DNA of 15,733 bases from Coemansia sp. RSA 922. Lineage: Eukaryota > Kickxellomycota > Kickxellomycetes > Kickxellales > Kickxellaceae. The stretch is taken from contig JANBQS010000541.1 of the NCBI GenBank assembly GCA_027577415.1, positions 1 to 15,733 on the forward strand, read 5' to 3'. Of this stretch, positions 8,201 to 14,036 are shown one piece after another. Positions within the stretch are counted from its first letter, which is position 1. Each line of letters begins with the position of its first letter. The position numbers and the translations under genes are program-made. The notes beneath the pieces are model-generated. The model made no database searches, had not been told where the DNA came from, and saw only the letters and a program-made list of their open reading frames with translations.

Positions 8201-8987
8201 TGTCGTTGATCAGCGTCGAGCTGCCCAGCGCCTCGGCCCGCTCGTCGCTGATCGCGGGCGCCGGTGCTGGCGACCCAGGCCGGCTGCCGCTGGTGCCGCC
8301 GGTGACGTCGCCGCCGTCGTCGGCCGCCAGCAGGCGCCGCTCGTCGGCCACCATGCCCCGCAGGCTCTCGCACAGATCGGCCACTGTGCTGTAGCGCTGC
8401 CGCACCGCGCGCTTGCGCTCGGCCGCCGACGTCACCGCGTCCTCGGCCGTCGCGGCTGCCTGCTGCACTGCTCCCGATGCCGGCGGCGGCGCGCCAGCAG
8501 CCTTGCTTTTCTTCTTGCGCCCAGCGCTGCCGGCGGACGTGCCAGAGGCAGAAGCCGCCGCCGCCGCCGCAGCCTGGGGCGAAATCTGCTTGCGGTAGAC
8601 CCACTGCGCCCACTCGCGGCAGTAGAAGCACGACATTGTCTGGTCGTCGCATGCGCGGAACCGCGCCAGCTCCTTCAGCACTGCGCTGGTTTCCACTTTG
8701 AGCGACGCAATCGCGTGAGGCCCCGCGCTGCTGAAGTGACGCGCTGCTGTTTTTGGCGACATCCCGCCGCTCGCTGTGCCCGGCTGCCCCTGGTATGTCG
8801 CCACTGCCGCCGTAATGCTACTACTTCCGCCCGCGCTGGGCGAGCCACGCTGCCGAGCTGATTCTGCCACTGCCGCTGGTGCTGCGAGTACTGCCGTGGT
8901 TGCCGACGAAGGCAGTTGCTTGTGCTGGTCCAAGTACACCAGCCCATTGAGAATCGCTTTTGAATCGAGGTCCAAGTCAGTCATCAT
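5226..8987 (-). CDS. Large low-complexity orphan protein with coiled coil and Q-rich tail
   Basis: A 1253-residue protein I do not recognise. Residues 1-135 end in a Cys pair within SCFYCREWAQWVYRKQ (119-134). An Ala/Ser/Gly-rich linker with KKKSK follows (to about 255). A folded-looking region spans about 256-700: aromatic/acidic TLWYEGHQFPLADVYEDL, then long helices with RIKRIEYQQQTGVIGWAMREL and DDFTEGLLTGREELAGVIGKL. Next come poly-Q, an acidic-then-basic patch (DDDD, then KKRKKNKKKKNKK, 758-770, a likely nuclear or nucleolar signal), an acidic run (801-810) and Pro/Ala/Ser linkers. A predicted coiled coil lies at about 1040-1130, and the C-terminus is Q/A-rich to the end. The start is ATG 8987; an immediate second ATG follows and no in-frame ATG lies further upstream. 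The architecture suggests a scaffold or nuclear RNA/chromatin factor, but no function is assigned. The central coding part is much more GC-rich than its ends. Confidence 0.85.
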   Translation of the reverse strand: MMTDLDLDSKAILNGLVYLDQHKQLPSSATTAVLAAPAAVAESARQRGSPSAGGSSSITAAVATYQGQPGTASGGMSPKTAARHFSSAGPHAIASLKVETSAVLKELARFRACDDQTMSCFYCREWAQWVYRKQISPQAAAAAAASASGTSAGSAGRKKKSKAAGAPPPASGAVQQAAATAEDAVTSAAERKRAVRQRYSTVADLCESLRGMVADERRLLAADDGGDVTGGTSGSRPGSPAPAPAISDERAEALGSSTLINDITERVTLWYEGHQFPLADVYEDLTFDFPADAFPYDDHQDPLDPALLLPALQVTKAFVGLPAADFALLGNITSELIATHTYPTCQHTKADHPTPAELETQRLIFNAQLGKWRGDYRRSFECEMEPVWQITHLLLKSAQRIDAMRVRLFARGCRANRAQFLQTIRTRTLPFAEYWPAAAAALPSPPQPAAVDALVAEHLDNLLEVSATWSRTFLESYYGVAREFARELETILGECITMCDRRAQGLKYPPPLTLQPQLDAARAAIGCLLPRLDARIQRIQRVVVERNAEIRAGTDDVRRLWAETSGATAPAKLARAGQKDLRKRIKRIEYQQQTGVIGWAMRELELLLTAPDVAAVIADCLELLMTEAEILERAVAQVFVRKLEPNADDLREQRQDIIDDFTEGLLTGREELAGVIGKLMLKEAWRILEANISLQRQKALLDGSGAGSSSKSKKKQQQQQLDPPLTLPSAPLTAAAGDDQYSVADDDDLHDDDADASKKRKKNKKKKNKKAKGKSAAAAKTLPPAAPGHPSTSADVASAAEDDDEDEDDEATCVYADANDSQRDPQNPFDSLAWMSLSESSAAAAAQQPKQAPIATDTAAAAARNGTEPAKKAAVATVAQPALQIQTQVQARAPPPPPPQSNDGEAVKAARSRRGTNAARYVPGVGFVSDDGVSATSPQLVASATSTAAGALRAVQPGSVARAPPASGRMSPMSTVRMASPAPRSQSPLVMSGGPTSAILPAGGDRRTLDKDALAKLQASLSLGPAENIERTLSGLTHDSLVALASTAIIERRRTMDSAVEWNKAVDKVLSTYDMIAGQIVSLKTLCESHDSETERLGTLLAQSAQEARKWQEQCVRLSAEVEALKAQNTGEKELQPNGNLWSVADQQQQQHVESNPWAGSGYYGQTYPASNNAFGHFAPGLVPPHPAPPAGYMASASSYAAAVAAIQAQAMAQQQMPSQHGQQQQQSMPLSGSTDTSASSLLTALNTRSQAF

Positions 8988-9245
8988 TTGTAAACTGAAT
9001 AAACCGTCCTTGTCAATCAATGTATGACAAAGTGAAAGGGGGAGAAAAAAATAAAGGTGGTGTCGAAAGATAAATGTTATTTCTGATGCAGGTTTCGGAT
9101 TTTGTCTGTCTGCGAGAATAATGTGCTAAAGAAAAAAAGACAAGAGAAAAAAGAGAACGCCTATAAAGGGACTTGGGGGAGTTGACGACTCAAGCTGCTG
9201 CCTTTTTTTTTGGCTCTTTTCAATGATGGGCAAGAATGCACAGTA

Positions 9246-9277
9246 GATCAGCACCACTGATTGGATTAATTCAATCA
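9246..9277. repeat. Dispersed repeat R2, copy A
   Basis: These 32 bases match 13884-13915 without gaps at 27 of 32 positions (four of five differences are transitions). The copy starts GATCAGCA and contains the near-palindrome GATTGGATTAATTCAATC. Weaker similarity extends leftward: both copies are preceded by a GC-C-then-poly-T tract about 44 nt away and by an ATAAA further out. Confidence 0.5.
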
Positions 9278-9289
9278 CCCCCCCCCCCC
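9278..9289 (+). repeat. C12 homopolymer
   Basis: A run of 12 cytosines immediately right of repeat R2 copy A, in otherwise AT-rich DNA. Long C runs are rare in this window; this may be a slippage product. Confidence 0.8.
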
Positions 9290-9726
9290 AATATTGATAT
9301 CTCAAAGTAACATTTTTTCATCTTTGAATTATTTAAAAAAGCCAATAATGAAGAGCGAGCGTTATAAGAGTGTAGAGTATATAAAAGTTAAAACAAAGGC
9401 TACCATGCTCAAGTAGCTACCTGCTGCTGTTTATAAACCTACCTTGTAGTGTCACAGAGTCATGTGTACTTACACATGGACACTTGGCCACAGTATCTTG
9501 TGTCTGATTACTTGCCCTTTTTTTTATTTACTCCATCCAGCTTAGTAATAATAAACCATATTTCTATTGAGCATATTTATTGTCTAAGAAATTAACTCTA
9601 CTAACTTGGAAATCTTCTGGCATAATCCCAAGGCATGTGGCTGTAGGTAGTAATTTGTTTTATTCTCTATAGTTAAGGCAGTGGAGCCCATCCTTTGCAG
9701 CCTCGGTTTGTGCCCATACAAGCCTC

Positions 9727-9994
9727 CTATACAACAACCCAATCATCACCTAAATTGGGATTCTCCTTAATAGCTATCAATTCTGTCAAATAACTACAAT
9801 ATTCTTTGTAACAAGCCCTTTCAATATCAGCAATAATACACCCCACTGAAGATTGATGTGCAACTATCACAAATACATTACCTTCATATTTCTCTAATAT
9901 TTTTCACAGTGGCATGCGCTTTATCTTTATCCATTTTACAATATTTGTCCATATATACTCTATAACCTGTTTTCACCCCCATTTGGTTCACCAT
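9727..9994 (-). pseudogene. Probable decayed gene fragment with one frameshift
   Basis: On the minus strand an open frame from ATG 9994 (MVNQMGVKTGYRVYMDK...) runs 36 codons to TGA 9884-9886. The frame shifted by one base continues almost seamlessly, from about 9903 to TAG 9727-9729, reading KYEGNVFVIVAHQ, then SSVGCIIADIERACYKEY and ENPNLGDDWVVV. Residue composition and the clean handover between frames suggest a formerly continuous protein broken by a single-base indel near 9887-9903. A strand-then-loop pattern (VFVIVAHQSSVG) loosely recalls a degenerate P-loop or another alpha/beta core, but no family is recognised. More decayed open segments lie upstream on the same strand (10235-10372). 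Confidence 0.35.
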
Positions 9995-10234
9995 AACACA
10001 TATCTATATGATAGTTCATTGCACAAGATATAATTTAAAATATTATGATTAATAAGTGAGAAAAATTGATAGTAGGTTTTTTTTTTGAATGCTCAAGAAA
10101 GTGCAACTAAAGGATGTATTATATAGTAAAAAAAAGAAAAGAAAAGAGAAACTGGGGCAAAAATTTTTTTTATGGAAATGAGGACAGACAGGCAAAAAAA
10201 ACCAAAAACTCGGAAATTTGCTATTTCTCTTTAT
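9995..10234. other. AT-rich spacer between gene relics
   Basis: Very AT-rich, with A and T homopolymers (near 10078-10086, 10126-10150 and 10164-10172). No coding signal is seen; + strand frames here are short Lys-rich translations of A runs. Confidence 0.4.
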
Positions 10235-10372
10235 TCAATGAATATCAACACTCTCAATGCTATATTGCGCATTCTCTGATTCAAAGGAATATAGTGACTT
10301 GGCCTCTTCTTGCACTTTTCCAATTGTCAGTTGGAGTGGGAAAATTATGTTGGGGAATTCAATGTTGGCCAG
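10235..10372 (-). pseudogene. Possible coding relic, minus strand
   Basis: A 45-codon open segment between stops reads like protein (NIEFPNIIFPLQLTIGKV, then QEEAKSLYSFESENAQYS) and ends at TGA 10235-10237. Just upstream a different frame is open and also protein-like (TTCFEERKTADWPTL, about 10350-10412), overlapping it by a one-base shift. There is no start codon in either open segment. This is best seen as a fragment of the same decayed minus-strand locus as 9727-9994. The family is not recognised. Confidence 0.25.
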
Positions 10373-10747
10373 TCAGCTGTTTTTCTTTCTTCAAAGCAAG
10401 TTGTCACACAGAATTAATCATGATCACCTAATCGGCAGTCCATGACAAGGGTTGCGGCTTAGACCATGGTATAGTATCATTATTTAAAGACGCTTATTAT
10501 TGTTTACAAAATAAGACTCCTTATCTTCTCTTTATTTATTGAGTTACATTTTTTTAGTATTACAAGGACGGCGCTTTGGCACACAAGAGTGCAGAAAGCC
10601 CTGACCATATTAAGGATGAGTTCTCATAAGAGGACTTGTAGTGATAAGGTTTTTAGTCAAATGTTGTATGAGGAGTATTTAAAGGCAAGGCAGCGCCCTA
10701 GGTGCGGCGGCTGGAGATACTCCTCAGCAAGAAATATAATCTCTATT
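10373..10747. other. Gene-poor stretch with a strong inverted repeat
   Basis: No gene is supported here. The notable structure is the nested hairpin at 10669-10726, described separately. The left part is AT-rich. Confidence 0.4.
10669..10726. repeat. Nested inverted repeat / hairpin
   Basis: Perfect 10-bp arms TGAGGAGTAT (10669-10678) and ATACTCCTCA (10717-10726) enclose 38 bases. Inside lies a second GC-rich pairing, CAGCGCC with GGCGGCTG (one bulged base). The structure sits 36 bp left of repeat R1 copy A. It could be an RNA structure or the remains of an element terminus; no equivalent is visible beside R1 copy B. Confidence 0.5.
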
Positions 10748-10945
10748 TCACATATTCTTGACATATCCAGATATGCCAGCTGCATGATCTGGACTAGCTT
10801 GGCGCTGCAAATTTGTCATCATTAGCAGAGTATCAGCTAACATTGTATGCCTTTGTCTCTTGCATTGCGGGGCGCCAGGGTCTTGGACCATTTGAAGAAT
10901 GTGGCATAACCAGAAAATAATCTTTAATAATTGGTAAATGTGATG
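10748..10945 (-). pseudogene. Decayed coding element containing repeat R1 copy A
   Basis: The minus strand is open for about 65 codons and ends at TGA 10748-10750. It includes QMVQDPGAPQCKRQRHTM, then LADTLLMMTNLQRQASPD and HAAGISGYVKNM. The 80-bp part at 10763-10842 aligns without gaps, and in the same frame, to 13586-13665. There is no credible start codon or full-length ORF. A second frame (about 10833-11117) is open across the upstream half, which suggests an old frameshift. Probably a relic of a transposon or multicopy gene family; the family is not identified. Confidence 0.4.
10763..10842. repeat. Dispersed repeat R1, copy A
   Basis: 80 bp, ungapped match to 13586-13665 at 67 of 80 positions. 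Eleven of 13 differences are transitions. Both copies contain the inverted repeat TCCAGAT...ATCTGGA near their left end. Similarity ends abruptly on both sides. Confidence 0.8.
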
Positions 10946-11538
10946 TTAAGTGTTGGGACAACCCTAGAAAAAAGGCGACTGGAAGCATAGCACATTGGTT
11001 ATAAGTTGATTCCTTTTTGCTCGTGTTTACTTCAAATACCCAAGACATATTGCTTGCTTTTAAAAAAAAAACGATAAGGCGACAGAGACAACCTGCTAAA
11101 AATAGGAGCCTGCACATATAAACCTATTTTTAGTGGTCTGCCATGCATTTTTTCTACTTTAATCAACCAAGCCACTTTGCTTCTAAACCAGTTTGAGTAC
11201 ATAATTCGGATTGCAGATCCATTGTTCGTTATGTGCTGCACATGCGAAAAAAAATAATTAAGCAGCTAGCAACAGCTGCAGTGCCTTTTTTTCTGTTGCT
11301 AAATTTAGAACCCCCACTCACACTTCTGCATCAATAAAGACAACCACAGACCGCAAATGGCATATATATTCATGGGTGCCTGGATGAAGGGTGCACGAGT
11401 AAAGGTAGACCAAGCATTAGCACTACAGGTTCAACCACTTGATTAACATGTCAGTTTATGTATTGATTATTTATTCTTAAAGGGTCATTAAATGGAAAAC
11501 ACTACTAGTGCTAGATTCACGGTGTGCTGAACACCAGC
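10946..11538. other. AT-rich gene-poor stretch
   Basis: No supported gene. Minus-strand open frames at about 10833-11117 and 11032-11241 lack family features. A hairpin lies at 11267-11301. A 29-codon + strand ORF (11357-11446) starts at a normal ATG but is too short to call. Confidence 0.4.
11267..11301. repeat. Inverted repeat with T tract in loop
   Basis: Perfect 9-bp arms TAGCAACAG (11267-11275) and CTGTTGCTA (11293-11301) with a 17-base loop that contains a T run. No gene ends next to it, so its role is unknown. Confidence 0.5.
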
Positions 11539-11898
11539 CTAAAACTCGTCCTTTCCTTCCCTCTTTACTAGGACAGACATGCAATACGCCATCTCTCCAT
11601 CAACATGCTTAGGGTTGGCATCGCACCTTGCACTGCCTCTATCTGCACATTTTTTGTGGTGGTCATATAACTCCTTGAGCATGCTGTTGCCCTTGAACCT
11701 TTTACCCTTGTCACACTCCAAGGCAAACACTGGATCATAGCCTCCTAGCGTTGCCATGTGTGTTCTAAGTTTACCATCCGGATACCGACTGATCATTTCG
11801 TCTATTGTCATGTTCATAGCAGCTTTGTCAAACACGATATTTACAGTGTCGCGGTTGTGTCCAAAACAAAACTGAAAGTATTTGTAATCAACAGTCAT
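11539..11898 (-). CDS. Small cysteine-containing hypothetical protein
   Basis: A 119-residue intact reading frame from ATG 11898, standing alone in a gene-poor region. It has five cysteines (11, 62, 84, 92, 106), no obvious signal peptide or membrane segment, and a charged tail VKREGKDEF. The N-terminal pattern (strand YKYFQFCFG, strand VNIVFDKAAM, helix TIDEMISRYP) is compatible with a ubiquitin-like beta-grasp start, but that is only a secondary-structure impression. The mid-section has LRTHMATLGGYDPVFALECD. An additional 5' exon cannot be excluded. I recognise no family. Balanced amino-acid composition and an uninterrupted frame among decayed neighbours argue that it is real or only recently inactivated. 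Confidence 0.5.
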   Translation of the reverse strand: MTVDYKYFQFCFGHNRDTVNIVFDKAAMNMTIDEMISRYPDGKLRTHMATLGGYDPVFALECDKGKRFKGNSMLKELYDHHKKCADRGSARCDANPKHVDGEMAYCMSVLVKREGKDEF

Positions 11899-12720
11899 AG
11901 TGGTGTTCACGAGTTTCTAGTTGAAAAAGGGGGAGCTGGTGTGGAGGTGAATATTGTACTGGTGTAGAGAAATAAAATAATTGGTGGTTGAGTGGGGAGG
12001 ACAGGGAGGCAATTTATATGCCCCAGGAATGGCAAGGACACCATCCTTCAAGAGAGAAACCTGGCCCAATAAAAAACGTATGCTGTCCTTCAAGCTAAAG
12101 TCTCAGCAAACTAATAAGACAGCATTCCTCTTCCAATCATCGCAATATATTGCACCGGCTTTCTACTAAGCATCCAGAGACGTGCTTTTTTGCATGACTG
12201 GAGCCGCAGCAAACGGATTTGGTTGGCAATCATGAAATATGTGATATCAGGAAGCTGCCATGCACATTGCTCTGGCCATGGCTAGAGAGACAAAAGGCTT
12301 GCTCAAAGGCATCCCCCATTTCCGGAAATCATTGAGAAAAGCATGACAGGGCTTTGTATTCTTTGAAACGCATTTTCTGTCATTTATATCAACATATTGC
12401 CATATTGCTGATTGCCAGACATCACAGGACCGCCTCCTTTGGACAATTTGCAGTGAAAGGCAACATCGTATTCCTGACCAAAAACGTGGGAGGGGGGACA
12501 AGTGTGTGGTCTTTGTTTTTTGGTAGGTTTAGTTTGTGCCCCACCATCATTAGTGTTGGAGAGCTGTAGAGTGGCGACACTTCCTCCTTTGAAGCATATT
12601 TGGCAGCGTTTGCTTGGAGTATAGAAGGTGTATTTGGTAGTTTCACTCGATGGCTAGCTGGCTGCTTTTGTGGCTGAATAATACTAGTGAATATGGACTA
12701 ATGCCAAACCCAAGGATGAG
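11899..12720. other. Gene-poor stretch with possible coding relics
   Basis: No intact gene is supported. Minus-strand frames at 12422-12646 (KLPNTPSILQANAAKYASKE, then PLYSSPTLMMVGHKLNLPK) and 12247-12501 (VDINDRKCVSKNTKPCHAFL, then KWGMPLSKPFVSLAMARAM) overlap in different frames and look like pieces of one broken protein. On the + strand 11981-12169 is also open (TPSFKRETWPNKKRMLSFKL). None has recognisable domains. Confidence 0.3.
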
Positions 12721-13127
12721 TTAGGCAGCAGGGCTCAGCCCCAGTGCCTGCTTGGCAACCACCTCTCTGACCTTGGGCTTTTCAATTATCTCTAAAATCG
12801 GCTTGCCAGTCTTGGCAATGACCTCAATTTTGCCACCGTTATAGTTCGTCAGAGCCCTGGTAACTGTGCCTGAGCAACCACTGCAGGACATAGCGACACG
12901 GAACTCATACTCGTACTTGTTCTACACCAACCGAATGTAACATAAGCAATAGTCAGTATTAAGGATAATAAAAGGCAAGATGAGCACTACTCTTTTCGCA
13001 TAATTCAAATTCAAACTAGTCTAGGTGGAGCCAAGTGCTAGTTATAGCTGATTCTTTCACTTACCAGCTTAGCCTTGTCCTTCTTAGCCTCTGGGACTTG
13101 GAAAACCTCTGGAACAGGGTTGGTCAT
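12721..13127 (-). CDS. ATX1: Atx1-like copper metallochaperone, two exons
   Basis: Exon 1 is 13065-13127 (MTNPVPEVFQVPEAKKDKAKL). The intron is 12922-13064 (143 nt): donor GTAAGT, a CTGAC branch-like site, acceptor TGTAG. Exon 2 is 12721-12921. Joining in phase 0 gives 87 residues. Exon 2 holds a heavy-metal-associated domain: strand YEYEFRVAM, the Cu(I)-binding MxCxxC motif (MSCSGC; Cys33 and Cys36), helix GTVTRALTNY, strand KIEVIA, strand PILEIIEK and helix KVREVVAKQAL. Atx1 carries copper to the Ccc2-type P-type ATPase in the Golgi. The second half is shorter than in classical Atx1 and the usual C-terminal KKTGK lysine patch is not obvious. The 21-residue N-terminal extension with KKDKAK is also unusual. 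MPC2 is the divergent neighbour, about 0.9 kb away. Confidence 0.8.
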
Positions 13128-13261
13128 TTGCAAATGAAAAAAGGATTGAGTTGATAAAATAAAAAAAAGGTCGGTGATGGCAGTAATAGCGTAGAAAGCT
13201 GTGGAATGTTGGTGGAAGAAGAAATAAAAGGAAGAAGAATGGGGCGGACTGCAAGCAGGTA

Positions 13262-13268
13262 CTTTATA
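13262..13268 (-). promoter_or_regulatory. TATA box of the Atx1-like gene
   Basis: The minus strand reads TATAAAG about 135 bp upstream of ATG 13127. A purine-rich stretch on the + strand (pyrimidine-rich on the gene strand) lies between them, as in other promoters of this window. Confidence 0.4.
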
Positions 13269-13585
13269 GCATCCACCTTTCGAGTAGGAGCAGGGGATGA
13301 CAGTCACTCAAAGCAGGGGAGGGAGAATGCTGTTGTTATTTAGTGAGCATAGTGAGCAAGAGTGTAAATATATGTATGTATAGTAAAAGCATATAGAAAA
13401 ATGAGAACAAGCCCTCTAGCCTTGGATGGTAATGGATTGATGTTTATATAGCCGGATGTACACCTTATGTAGGAATACTAGCAGCACTTTAACTCTTAAT
13501 AGTATAGAAAATAAATATCTTTTAATACAACCAAAAACAAGAGCGAGAACTTCTACTAGTGCCTGAAAGCTACCCTTTATAATGT

Positions 13586-13665
13586 ATATCCAGATATGTC
13601 GGCTGCATAATCTGGATTAGCTTGGCACTGCGAGTTTGTTGTCGTTAGTAGAGTAGCTGCTAACA
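13586..13665. repeat. Dispersed repeat R1, copy B
   Basis: Partner of 10763-10842, 80 bp, no gaps. On the minus strand it is open in the same frame as copy A (LAATLLTTTNSQCQANPD, then YAADISGYTL) and ends at TAA 13577-13579. The inverted repeat ATCCAGAT...ATCTGGAT is perfect over 8 bp here. No open frame of gene length surrounds it. Confidence 0.8.
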
Positions 13666-13819
13666 GAGATAATCAATTGGGCATTTGAGAGCTGTTGGAT
13701 GAAAATGTGGTTCTGACGGCTTTACAGGTCTTTACAAGCAGAACGAGTCTTTAGCCAGCAGGGTGCGGGATCGCAGTGCCAGTCGCTGAGTTGCACATAA
13801 AAACGTCGCCCAGAGCTAA

Positions 13820-13846
13820 CTGCGCGTTATTGCGCAGCCTTTTTTT
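13820..13846 (+). terminator. Hairpin followed by T7
   Basis: CTGCGC (13820-13825), a 6-base loop, then GCGCAG (13832-13837) is a perfect GC-rich stem followed after CC by seven T. It resembles a hairpin-plus-T transcription end such as RNA polymerase III uses at T runs. It closes an unusually GC-rich stretch that starts near 13755. No A/B box of tRNA quality is found upstream, so a small-RNA gene is only a possibility. Confidence 0.35.
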
Positions 13847-13872
13847 CAGCAGGTTCCCAAGTATCTGGCCTT

Positions 13873-13915
13873 ATTGGATGGTCGATCAGCAGTGCTGATT
13901 GGGTTAATCCAATCA
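13873..13915. promoter_or_regulatory. CCAAT-box cluster upstream of MPC2 (includes repeat R2 copy B)
   Basis: ATTGG at 13873-13877, ATTGG at 13898-13902 and CCAAT at 13909-13913 lie 120-165 bp upstream of the MPC2 start. CCAAT is the site of the HAP2/3/5 (NF-Y) complex, which in fungi controls many respiratory and mitochondrial genes, so the context fits. The last two sites sit within repeat R2 copy B (13884-13915), which also has arms ATCAGCA/TGCTGAT. Confidence 0.5.
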
Positions 13916-14036
13916 AGCCACGAGTATTGTGAGTAACCAACTCCCAAATAATATTCCCGCACTCAACCTTTTCTCCCTTTCTCACAAAAGTCATTTTTTT
14001 TAACAATTTCGTATATTATCATATCTCTCTCTCAAA

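Larger units (their letters stand above)
8988..9726. other. AT-rich intergenic region without a gene
   Basis: No convincing gene is seen. The region holds a + strand TATAAA at 9162-9167 without a following + gene, copy A of a short repeat (9246-9277), a C12 run (9278-9289) and a small perfect hairpin at 9461-9478 (CATGTGT-ACTT-ACACATG). The minus-strand promoter of the large orphan gene must lie in the first few hundred bases; no clear TATA box is visible on that strand. Confidence 0.5.
13269..14036. other. Divergent intergenic region with repeats and a GC-rich island
   Basis: This region between the Atx1-like gene and MPC2 contains no supported intact gene. It carries repeat R1 copy B (13586-13665), a GC-rich segment (about 13755-13840) ending in a hairpin and T7, repeat R2 copy B (13884-13915), and a CCAAT-rich MPC2 promoter. 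A minus-strand frame (about 13849-13965) is open and protein-like (YYLGVGYSQYSWLDWINPIS), overlapping the MPC2 promoter; it has no usable start. Confidence 0.5.

Noticed and set aside
6754..8652. A 632-codon minus-strand frame within the orphan gene
   Set aside because: Same cause: an overlapping frame in GC-rich DNA with Arg/Ala/Gly-rich random-looking product.
6738..8861. A 707-codon + strand open frame opposite the large orphan gene
   Set aside because: It is a GC-rich shadow: the product is almost entirely Arg, Ala, Gly, Leu, Gln and His with no domain. The minus frame has recognisable architecture and a sensible ATG.
8988..9020. Extending the orphan gene 11 codons upstream
   Set aside because: The upstream frame has no ATG, only a TTG at 9018-9020; non-ATG initiation is not the default for a fungal nuclear gene when a double ATG follows.
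9461..9478. Small hairpin CATGTGT-ACTT-ACACATG as a functional RNA
   Set aside because: Seven-bp AT-rich arms of this kind occur by chance; no flanking gene end or repeat supports a role.
10114..10431. A 105-codon + strand ORF starting MYYIVKK
   Set aside because: Begins in A-rich low-complexity DNA; the opposite strand carries more protein-like segments; no family features.
13760..13846. tRNA or 5S gene
   Set aside because: No acceptable A/B box, cloverleaf or 5S core could be found despite the GC-rich stem and T run.
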